A DNA stretch of 40,833 bases from an uncultured Actinomycetes bacterium. Its GTDB lineage: Bacteria; Actinomycetota; Acidimicrobiia; Acidimicrobiales; RAAP-2. How positions within the stretch are numbered: the stretch's first letter is position 1; every line of letters begins with the position of its first letter. Below the pieces are notes generated by a model. That model did no database searches. It was not told where the DNA came from and was given only the letters and a program-made list of their open reading frames with translations. Below are positions 1 to 5,837 of the stretch, piece by piece. The position numbers and the translations under genes are program-made. The stretch lies in contig CAIKCI010000039.1 in the NCBI GenBank assembly GCA_903825895.1, positions 1 through 40,833 of the forward strand. Direction: 5' to 3'.

Positions 1-58
1 GAACTGCCTTCGGAATCGTTACTTGCCCTTTGGAGCTCAAGCGAGCGGCCACGTCCAT
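1..58 (-). CDS. AbrB/MazE-type antitoxin, N-terminus only
   Basis: This is the first 19 codons of a gene that runs off the left edge. The peptide begins MDVAARLSSKGQVTIPKAV, and the S-S-K-G-Q-V-T-I-P-K core is the hallmark of the SpoVT/AbrB swapped-hairpin DNA-binding domain found in VapB, MazE and AbrB antitoxins. The ATG at 58 is preceded by a good Shine-Dalgarno sequence (AAGGAG, six bases away). An inverted repeat overlaps that ribosome-binding site and could be an autoregulatory operator. By analogy a toxin gene should follow beyond the left edge. Because only the N-terminus is present, it could also be a stand-alone AbrB-like regulator. Confidence 0.6.
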   Translation of the reverse strand, partial: MDVAARLSSKGQVTIPKAV

Positions 59-66
59 GTCGTTCT

Positions 67-90
67 CCTTACTTTTTTCTAAATGTAAGG
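67..90 (-). promoter_or_regulatory. inverted repeat over the AbrB-gene ribosome-binding site
   Basis: CCTTAC (67-72) and GTAAGG (85-90) form a perfect six-base inverted repeat with a 12-base spacer. One arm contains the AAGG of the Shine-Dalgarno sequence of the AbrB-type antitoxin gene. AbrB-type antitoxins usually repress their own operon by binding such repeats, so an operator or a translation-blocking hairpin is plausible. This is inferred from position and symmetry only. Confidence 0.3.
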
Positions 91-330
91 ATATCAGATG
101 TCCGACGGATTCGCCCCTCGCTCTTGCTGGAACACCGACAGCAGAGTCAGGTATCTCAGGGAACACTTCGGGTTTGAGCCTTTTTGGCCGGCGCACCTCA
201 TCGGAAAGCCTAGAAACTACTGAGTTTCTGGCCCCACGGGGGGTTTGAACATAGTCCCATTACCTCCACAAAAATGTTGTCAAAAGTACAGCAACATCGA
301 CGCCAAGGTTCGACCCCTGGCTCTTCAGGG
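91..330. other. gene-free gap between two toxin-antitoxin loci
   Basis: I see no convincing coding frame here. The gap contains one copy of a diverged repeat (212-270) and, just past the toxin stop, a short hairpin (CCCTG 315-319 with CAGGG 326-330) that lacks a clear T-run on the minus strand and is therefore a weak terminator at best. Confidence 0.4.
212..270 (+). repeat. diverged repeat resembling a tRNA 3' end, copy A
   Basis: This segment matches 1099-1158 at most positions: AGAAAC, GAGTTTCT, GCCCC, then GGTTTGAACATAGTCCCAT and TACCTCCACA. It contains a small inverted repeat (AGAAAC with GTTTCT). Its last part resembles the T-loop and acceptor end of a tRNA gene, but the T-stem cannot pair, so it is not a functional tRNA. 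With copies B and C it brackets the toxin-antitoxin pair. Confidence 0.55.
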
Positions 331-717
331 TCAAACGCGAACGACGGGCAGCTCTGCCAGGTTGATGTAGTCGTCGTCTTGAGTGACAATCGGCACTTGA
401 AGTGCCATTGCCGTCGCAGCAATCCACGAGTCATTGACCGGCATTCGTTGTTCTGAGTCACGCAGCATGACTCGTAGGCGCGCCCACTGGGCTGCGACAT
501 CGTCATCAATGGCAATGGGATCGAGTGTCATAGCCGCTGTCAGCGTCGCTAAACGCGTGTCACGAGTCGTGACGTCGCTAGCAGCCAGCACGCCCGCCCG
601 CAGCTCACCAATGGTGATAATCGAAACCGCCAGTTCATCTGGCAACAGTGATGTTTGGAGCGGTCGGCCAGACTCGCGCGCGATGAATACCGAGGTGTCG
701 GCAAGCCCCCGCGTCAT
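331..717 (-). CDS. vapC: PIN-domain ribonuclease toxin, VapC family
   Basis: A 128-residue protein with the PIN-domain layout of VapC toxins, which are Mg2+-dependent RNases neutralised by a partner antitoxin. The acidic residues expected in the active site are visible: Asp7 in L-A-D-T-S-V-F-I, Glu38 in T-I-G-E-L-R-A-G, Asp96 in V-N-D-S-W-I-A-A-T-A, and Asp114/115 in the T-Q-D-D-D-Y motif. The frame is open further upstream, but the ATG at 717 overlaps the antitoxin stop codon in an ATGA junction, and this start gives the usual family length and puts the first Asp at residue 7. Production is therefore expected to be translationally coupled to the antitoxin. The target RNA cannot be deduced. 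Confidence 0.88.
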   Translation of the reverse strand: MTRGLADTSVFIARESGRPLQTSLLPDELAVSIITIGELRAGVLAASDVTTRDTRLATLTAAMTLDPIAIDDDVAAQWARLRVMLRDSEQRMPVNDSWIAATAMALQVPIVTQDDDYINLAELPVVRV

Positions 718-965
718 AGGGGGAGGTCGTCGGTCATGTCCGGCGACAAGACATGCAATTCCGCTCGCAGCCCTGGGTCGGCCTGGCGATGAGCCAAACG
801 CCGCGCAAAGTCGGCTCCATTCATCCAACGAGGTCGAAGGTTCAACGATCGCAATGCTGCGACGGGTTGACCGTCCACCGTAATGACAACGTCTTCGCCA
901 CCAGCAACTCTTTGCAGCAGTCCCCGAGTGTTATTTCGAAGTTCACGAGAGGCAATTTCTGACAT
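714..965 (-). CDS. Phd/YefM-type antitoxin partner of VapC
   Basis: An 83-residue protein starting MSEIASRELRNNTRGLLQRV. The pattern (short N-terminus, S-x-R-E-L-R-N, then an ITV-x-G-x-P-V-A-A-L strand) is typical of Phd/YefM antitoxins that pair with PIN toxins in actinobacteria. The N-terminal half should bind DNA and the C-terminal half should wrap the toxin. I chose the ATG at 965 over an upstream start that would add five residues, because a -10-like TACAGT lies five bases before it and there is no Shine-Dalgarno sequence, which suggests a leaderless mRNA. Its stop overlaps the toxin start by four bases. Confidence 0.85.
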   Translation of the reverse strand: MSEIASRELRNNTRGLLQRVAGGEDVVITVDGQPVAALRSLNLRPRWMNGADFARRLAHRQADPGLRAELHVLSPDMTDDLPL

Positions 966-970
966 GCACA

Positions 971-992
971 ACTGTAGCACATATGCGACAGT
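971..992 (-). promoter_or_regulatory. palindromic operator and -10 element of the vapBC pair
   Basis: A 22-base imperfect palindrome centred on CATATG has outer arms ACTGT (971-975) and ACAGT (988-992) and inner matching GCA/TGC triplets. On the minus strand its right part is TACAGT, a good -10 hexamer whose expected transcription start falls on the A of the antitoxin ATG at 965. Phd-type antitoxins repress their own promoter by binding palindromes at this position, so this is a probable autoregulatory operator. The -35 region (GTCAAA around 995-1000) is poor. Confidence 0.55.
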
Positions 993-1002
993 ATTTTGAC
1001 GG

Positions 1003-1038
1003 AACTTCTGGGTTCGAACCTTGTCCCGTTACTTCCTC
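1003..1038 (+). repeat. short diverged repeat resembling a tRNA 3' end, copy C
   Basis: This stretch contains GGGTTCGAACCTTGTCCCG, followed by TTACTTCCTC. It aligns with the right half of copies A and B. It lies just upstream of the antitoxin promoter. It is too short and too mismatched to be a working tRNA. Confidence 0.4.
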
Positions 1039-1098
1039 AGTCGTGCTTGAGACATTGAACATGACTCGAATGAAGCCGCTCGGGCAATCGTGAACTGC

Positions 1099-1158
1099 AG
1101 AAACGATTGAGTTTCTCGCCCCAGGAGGGGTTCGAACATAGTCCCGTTAGCTCCACCA
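1099..1158 (+). repeat. diverged repeat resembling a tRNA 3' end, copy B
   Basis: This is the best-preserved copy. It has AGAAAC and GTTTCT arms, then GAGGGGTTCGAACATAGTCCC and GTTAGCTCCACCA. The last part looks like the T-loop, acceptor strand and CCA end of a tRNA interrupted by about five extra bases. It is roughly 85 percent identical to copy A by eye. Integrated elements often end in partial tRNA copies, so an old attachment-site scar is possible. Confidence 0.5.
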
Positions 1159-1230
1159 TTTTTGTCAGACCCACATTGCTCGCCAACCGCAGGTCCGTTG
1201 AGTCCGAGGGCGTCAAAGGGACTCCTCAAG

Positions 1231-1341
1231 GTGGCAGGCAACTATACCTATCTCGTCACCTCAACCGACGTCGAGAGGGCGGCGGACCTCCACGAAGACG
1301 AACTTGGATTAAGTCCCAGTAACGAAAGTCGGGGCAAGTAA
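1231..1341 (+). pseudogene. possible C-terminal remnant of an unknown gene
   Basis: The frame ending in TAA at 1339-1341 reads VAGNYTYLVTSTDVERAADL and then a short acidic tail ending SRGK. Its composition looks protein-like, but there is no start codon or ribosome-binding site, and upstream the same frame runs straight into the copy B repeat. I read it as a possible leftover of a gene truncated when the accessory patch formed. It may equally be chance. The rest of 966-1374 holds only the repeats and the operator. Confidence 0.18.
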
Positions 1342-1374
1342 TCAAGCGTGGACCGATGAGCCTCGGCAGCGAGA

Positions 1375-1833
1375 TCAGTTTTCGAGTGCAGCTGCGAGAC
1401 GCTCTAACGTCTGGCTCATTGTTGAGCGATTCCGCTCCGTTCGATCATCGATTCCCGAGGTCTGCTTACTGAACTCCAAGGCGGTCTCGGGTCGAAGATC
1501 ATCGCTCCACTCAGTCACTCGGCATCCTGATTCAGTCTGTTCAAAGCGATATCCCCAGGTAGAGAAGTGAAACTCCATCATGGAGCATTCAAAGACAAAA
1601 GCCCGACCCGGATCGGCCTCGATAATTTTTCCTTGTGTTGTCCAGGCATACTCACCGTTGCGATTGTGGCCGTCAAAGGTTGCGCCGATTTCGGGGCCAT
1701 CAGACCCTTCGTGCCACTCACAGCTATGACACTCCTCTGACCACTCACCCATTCGGGTTACGTCAGAAATTGCGTCATAGACCTGCTCGGGGGATGCGGC
1801 AATGTCCCGGGATATTTCGATTCTCTTTGTCAT
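1375..1833 (-). CDS. SRPBCC (START/Bet v1-like) family protein
   Basis: A 152-residue protein that begins MTKRIEISRDIAASPEQVYD, with the I-x-A-S-P-E-Q-V-Y-D-A-I-S-D segment and the M-G-E-W motif of the polyketide cyclase/dehydrase type of SRPBCC domain. The later F-x-T-W-G-Y-R-F-E and C-R-V-T-E-W strands complete the helix-grip fold. Such small cytoplasmic proteins bind hydrophobic ligands or catalyse cyclisation, but the ligand cannot be read from the sequence. The start at 1833 is the first ATG of the domain and has only a weak GGTGG upstream. It is divergently placed to the MDMPI-type gene, with an 89-base gap for both promoters. Confidence 0.75.
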   Translation of the reverse strand: MTKRIEISRDIAASPEQVYDAISDVTRMGEWSEECHSCEWHEGSDGPEIGATFDGHNRNGEYAWTTQGKIIEADPGRAFVFECSMMEFHFSTWGYRFEQTESGCRVTEWSDDLRPETALEFSKQTSGIDDRTERNRSTMSQTLERLAAALEN

Positions 1834-1922
1834 GGTGACTATTCCACCACATCGGCCCTGCTCAGGATGAGCAGGACACCCAAGCCCAGAGCACGGTTGC
1901 TGTTCTATGCGGTCACCCCTTC

Positions 1923-2609
1923 ATGGCTGTCGGTGATGTCAAGAAGAGATATCTTGATCAAATGAGCACAAGGTTTACACCCGAAGAAGTACTAGGTGCG
2001 GCTCAAGGAACGCGGCGTCGGTCAATTGAAATCCTTCGATCACTCAATGAGACGCAAGCTGCGCTCCCGGTCCTTCCCTGTCCAGGATGGAGTGTGAAAG
2101 ACCTAACGTGTCACATGTTTGGTGTTGCTGATGACATTTTAAACGGGCGCTTAGACAATGTGGGCTCCGATGCTTGGACTGCTGAGCAGGTGGCACGACA
2201 TACGCCAAAGTCGCTGGCTGAAATCTGTGACGACTGGGAGTCATCATCGGCCGACTTCGATGCGTTTGTTCTGTCCATTCCTTCTCCTTCAAATCTGCAG
2301 GTGGTGATGGACCTTGTCACCCATGAACATGACATTCGACTCGCTCTCAATCAACAGGGGTGCCAGGACTCTGATTCAGTCACGATCGGCCTTGAGTATC
2401 TCCTCGGTCATCTGCGCCACGAGAATCCTGAACTCTTGTCGCTTCTCGACAAGCTTGATCTCTCCGATTTTGAAATGCTTCGAGTCTTGTCGGGACGACG
2501 GTCACTCCGACAACTGGAAGATATGGGAATCGACGGATCGCTGATTCACCAACGCTTAGAGGGATCTCCGATGTCGATCAGCGACGTCGATATCGATGAG
2601 GTCGAGTGA
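1923..2609 (+). CDS. maleylpyruvate isomerase-like, mycothiol-dependent family (MDMPI)
   Basis: A 228-residue protein with the MDMPI/DinB-like four-helix fold. The diagnostic segment is L-P-C-P-G-W-S-V-K-D-L-T-C-H-M-F-G-V (around residues 52-69), where the His belongs to the metal site, and a second conserved block L-V-T-H-E-H-D-I-R-L-A-L follows near residue 132. Family members use mycothiol, the actinobacterial thiol, to isomerise, conjugate or transfer. The actual substrate is unknown. The ATG at 1962 (MSTRFTPEEV) is an alternative start with an AAGAAGAGA sequence upstream and fits the usual N-terminus better; the longer form is given because it is the first in-frame ATG. Confidence 0.7.
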   Translation: MAVGDVKKRYLDQMSTRFTPEEVLGAAQGTRRRSIEILRSLNETQAALPVLPCPGWSVKDLTCHMFGVADDILNGRLDNVGSDAWTAEQVARHTPKSLAEICDDWESSSADFDAFVLSIPSPSNLQVVMDLVTHEHDIRLALNQQGCQDSDSVTIGLEYLLGHLRHENPELLSLLDKLDLSDFEMLRVLSGRRSLRQLEDMGIDGSLIHQRLEGSPMSISDVDIDEVE

Positions 2610-2754
2610 ACCCATTCTCGCTCCGATCACAAGCCGCACTAATTCTCGCGTGACGCCGGGGTAATCCGTTCTTAGCCGGCGCCCCCTCAACAATCTGACC
2701 TTGCGCAACGAACCCTTGAGTAAAGAATCCCTTGTGACGGACTATCCGCTCCCG

Positions 2755-4236
2755 CTAGATCGTTCCGATGGCCTTGGTCTCGGTGTACTGACGAAGTCCC
2801 GTCACGCCACCTTCACGACCAATACCGCTCTGTTTAAAACCACCGAAGGGTGAATCACCAACACTGGCCCCGTTCACCACGACTTGGCCGGTGCGCATCT
2901 GACGGGCAACGTTCAATGCTTGCTCGTTGTCTGCCCCATAGACGGACCCGACCAAGCCATAGATCGAGTTGTTCGCAATACTGAGCGCTTCATCAACGCT
3001 GTCATAGGGAATCACCGAGAGTACGGGGCCAAACGCTTCGGTCTGAGCAATTATTGAATCAGGAGCAACGTTACCCAGCACCGTTGGCTCAAAGAAATAC
3101 CCACTGCCGAGTCCCGACGGACGACCACCTCCAGTGACCAAGGTTGCTCCCTCAGCAACCGCAGTGTTCACTAAGGCCTCCACTCGATCGCGCTGGTCTG
3201 CGCTGATGAGTGGCCCCATCGTGGTAGCCGCTGCCAGAGGATCACCGACGACCACGTGGGACGCCAGTGCGGCGAGCTTTTGGAGTACTTCATCGTGAAC
3301 GGATCGGTGAACGATCAGTCTGCTTTTCAAGATGCACGCTTGGCCAGCGTGCAGTGTGCACCCTTCAAAGAGAAACTCAGGGAGCACCGCGTCAAAATCG
3401 ACTCCGTCAAGAAAGATAGCCGCCGATTTTCCGCCGAGTTCAAGGAGCAATCTCTTCAATGTTGGACTAGCCATCGACATGATTGAGCGGCCCGTTACGC
3501 TTGATCCGGTGAAACTCACCATGTCAACGCGAGGGTCGGTGACCAGAAGTTGACTCGCTTCAAGACTCGACGTCGTCACGATATTGACAACACCGGCGGG
3601 AATATCCGTTTCCTCATCGATCAACTTGCCTAACGCCAGTCCAATCATCGGGGTGAGCGGTGACGGTTTCAAAATCAACGAGTTTCCCGCGGCCAAGGCA
3701 GCCGTGAGTTTCATCATGTTCAGCGTGTGCGGAAAGTTCCAAGGGGTCAAGACTGAGACCACCCCAACGGGTTCGTGGCGGAGTAAGACCCGGCCAGTAG
3801 CGCCGGCGGCTTCTATCTCTTCTTCTTGGGGAACCAGCGCTTTTTGCGCTCCCCCATAGGCCATGAACGCCGGTGAGTCGACCTGCATAAAGTCCGTGCC
3901 CTCTGAATTTCCCCACTCAACGCGCGACAAGGCAATCACGTCATCTCGACGAGCAGAGAGTGCATCGCCCAATTGCGTCAAGCACGCTGCTCGGAATGAG
4001 GGATCTGCCTGGGACCAGGTTCCCGCATCGACGCTGCGACGTGCCGCATCAATTGCTTGACTCATTTGATCAGTCGACGCGTCGGGAACCGAAGCGATTA
4101 CCTCTTCGGTTGTTGGGCAAAGGTCATCAAATCTCCCTGCCTGTGGTTCGTGCCACTCGCCATCGATGAAGATGCCGAGGTCCTCCACGAGACCACCTGC
4201 TAGTTCACTGCGTGGTTCTGCCATCTGATTGCTCAC
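2755..4236 (-). CDS. NAD(P)-dependent aldehyde dehydrogenase
   Basis: A 493-residue cytoplasmic enzyme of the aldehyde dehydrogenase superfamily, which oxidises an aldehyde to the acid. Visible landmarks are the oxyanion Asn167 in T-P-W-N-F-P, the cofactor-binding Lys190 in L-K-P-S, the S-F-T-G-S motif near 241, the general base Glu266 in L-E-L-G-G-K and the nucleophile Cys301 in G-Q-A-C. The C-terminal F-G-G-F-K-Q-S-G-I-G-R-E-G-G block is also typical. The reading frame opens at a GTG (4236); an ATG four codons later (4224) is an equally possible start. It is divergent from the Baeyer-Villiger-type monooxygenase gene 118 bases away, so it may oxidise an aldehyde formed in the same pathway, but the substrate is not deducible. 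Confidence 0.9.
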   Translation of the reverse strand: MSNQMAEPRSELAGGLVEDLGIFIDGEWHEPQAGRFDDLCPTTEEVIASVPDASTDQMSQAIDAARRSVDAGTWSQADPSFRAACLTQLGDALSARRDDVIALSRVEWGNSEGTDFMQVDSPAFMAYGGAQKALVPQEEEIEAAGATGRVLLRHEPVGVVSVLTPWNFPHTLNMMKLTAALAAGNSLILKPSPLTPMIGLALGKLIDEETDIPAGVVNIVTTSSLEASQLLVTDPRVDMVSFTGSSVTGRSIMSMASPTLKRLLLELGGKSAAIFLDGVDFDAVLPEFLFEGCTLHAGQACILKSRLIVHRSVHDEVLQKLAALASHVVVGDPLAAATTMGPLISADQRDRVEALVNTAVAEGATLVTGGGRPSGLGSGYFFEPTVLGNVAPDSIIAQTEAFGPVLSVIPYDSVDEALSIANNSIYGLVGSVYGADNEQALNVARQMRTGQVVVNGASVGDSPFGGFKQSGIGREGGVTGLRQYTETKAIGTI

Positions 4237-4291
4237 TCTCTTGACTCGCGTGTCACGATCCTAGGTTGGCAGCCTTCGTGACTCAACTGCC

Positions 4292-4321
4292 TTGACATGG
4301 ATTCAAAAAATGGTCTAAGAC
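4292..4321 (+). promoter_or_regulatory. candidate sigma70-type promoter of the monooxygenase gene
   Basis: A perfect -35 hexamer TTGACA (4292-4297) is followed after 18 bases by TAAGAC (4316-4321), a moderate -10. The expected start of transcription lies about 27 bases before the ATG at 4355, leaving room for the GGGGGAG ribosome-binding site. Confidence 0.4.
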
Positions 4322-4354
4322 TGCCAAGAGAAGAGAACGCCAGCTGGGGGAGCC

Positions 4355-5827
4355 ATGGCAGACCAATACGATGGAACAAGCCATGTGCGCGTCGCCATCA
4401 TCGGCGCTGGCCCAGGGGGCCTTTGTATGGCAAAAGAACTCCTCGACGCGGGGATCACTGATTTCACCGTGCTGGAAAAGTGTGCCGGCGTGGGCGGAAC
4501 ATGGTTCATTAATCGCTATCCCGGCTGTGCCTGTGACGTTCAATCAGCGCTCTATTCATTCTCTTGGGAACTCAAGACAGATTGGTCACGACCCTACGGA
4601 ACGCAACCAGAAATCCTGGCCTACTTCGAACACATTGCCGACAAGTACGCCATCTTGCCGCACTGCCGCTTTAACACCGAAGTCGTCAGCGCAAAGTGGC
4701 TTGAGGATGAAAGTCGATGGCTCCTTGAACTTTCTAATGGATCAAGTCTCGTCGCTGACGTTGTCGTCAGTGCGCTCGGGATGTTCAAAGATCCAACGCT
4801 GCCTAACATCCAAGGAGTCAAGGATTTTGAAGGCGTGACCTTTCACTCGTCTCGATGGGATTGGAGTCAAGATCTTCACGGCAAGCGCGTCGCCGTCATT
4901 GGAACTGCGGCGAGCGCTGTGCAGCTCGTGCCAAAGATTGTTCTCGAAGCCGGCCACGTAGATCTCTATCAACGAACGGCAAATTGGATCTTGCCCAAGA
5001 TAGACACGCCCTATAGCGAAGAACAGTTGAAGGAGTTCAGAGAGAACCCAGACATCATCAGAAACTTTCGCCAAGAGATCTACACGAGTATGGACGCGGG
5101 GATGACCTTCTCTGACGAAAACGCTATTGCTGAGCGCGAGATCATTGGTCTCAAGGTGATTGATGTCGTTGAAGATCCCCTTGTGCGCGAACAACTCAAG
5201 CCCACACACCCTTGGGGCTGTAAGCGACCACTGTTCTCGAATGAGTACTACCCAGCGTTCAATCGACCCAACCTTGACTTGATTACCGATCCCATCAATC
5301 ACATCACCTCAACGGGCATTGTCACTGACAGCGGTGAGGAGCGTCCCGTTGACATCATCGTCTTTGCCACGGGGTACACGACGACAAAATATGTCTCGGC
5401 CGTCTCGGTGACCGGTCGTGACGGAGCCCATCTCGATGACGTGTGGGAAGACGGAGCTATGGCCTATCTCGGTATCTCAACGCCGGGCTTCCCAAATCTC
5501 TACATGCTCTATGGCCCCAATACGAATAACGGGAGTATCTTGACCATGATCGAAAGCCAAGTGGCGCACATCCTGGCGCAACTGGATTGGATGGACCGGG
5601 ACAAGCTTGCGTGGATTGATGCCAAAACGGAACACATGGTGGCCTACAACGAAGATGTTCAAGAAGGCATCAGCAAGATCACCGTGTGGCAAGCGGACTG
5701 CAGCGGGTATTACACCTCACGAACGGGGCGAAATGTCACGCAGTGGCCGTTCTCGATGAGCGAATTTGCTCGCAGAACAGCAACGATCAATCCTGATGCC
5801 TACGAAGTAGCGACCGTCGCTTCGTAG
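4355..5827 (+). CDS. FAD-dependent Baeyer-Villiger-type monooxygenase
   Basis: A 490-residue flavoprotein of the class B monooxygenases, which use NADPH and O2 to insert oxygen next to a ketone or to oxygenate a heteroatom. The FAD Rossmann motif G-A-G-P-G-G is at 17-22, followed by G-G-T-W (47-50) and the N-R-Y-P-G segment. The Baeyer-Villiger fingerprint F-x-G-x(3)-H-x(3)-W-D is fully present at 158-169, right before the NADPH Rossmann loop (G-T-A-A-S-A, 183-188). The conserved F-A-T-G-Y comes near residue 345. The ATG at 4355 has a GGGGGAG sequence just upstream. The gene converges with the dehydrogenase that ends ten bases downstream. The substrate is unknown; steroid, cyclic-ketone or acetophenone type enzymes share this pattern. 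Confidence 0.87.
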   Translation: MADQYDGTSHVRVAIIGAGPGGLCMAKELLDAGITDFTVLEKCAGVGGTWFINRYPGCACDVQSALYSFSWELKTDWSRPYGTQPEILAYFEHIADKYAILPHCRFNTEVVSAKWLEDESRWLLELSNGSSLVADVVVSALGMFKDPTLPNIQGVKDFEGVTFHSSRWDWSQDLHGKRVAVIGTAASAVQLVPKIVLEAGHVDLYQRTANWILPKIDTPYSEEQLKEFRENPDIIRNFRQEIYTSMDAGMTFSDENAIAEREIIGLKVIDVVEDPLVREQLKPTHPWGCKRPLFSNEYYPAFNRPNLDLITDPINHITSTGIVTDSGEERPVDIIVFATGYTTTKYVSAVSVTGRDGAHLDDVWEDGAMAYLGISTPGFPNLYMLYGPNTNNGSILTMIESQVAHILAQLDWMDRDKLAWIDAKTEHMVAYNEDVQEGISKITVWQADCSGYYTSRTGRNVTQWPFSMSEFARRTATINPDAYEVATVAS

Positions 5828-5837
5828 CCAACGTTAA

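Noticed and set aside
331-828. Longer VapC frame starting at 828
   Set aside because: It would overlap the antitoxin gene by more than 100 bases; the ATG at 717 gives the usual PIN-domain start.
434-883. Plus-strand frame opposite the vapBC pair
   Set aside because: It is the complement of two well-supported genes and shows no domain.
223-1158. tRNA genes at the GGTTCGA-containing repeats
   Set aside because: The T-stem does not pair, and no acceptor, D-arm or anticodon arm can be built upstream, so these are at most fragments.
3584-3859. Plus-strand frame inside the aldehyde dehydrogenase gene
   Set aside because: Shadow of a well-conserved enzyme; no start signal or motif.
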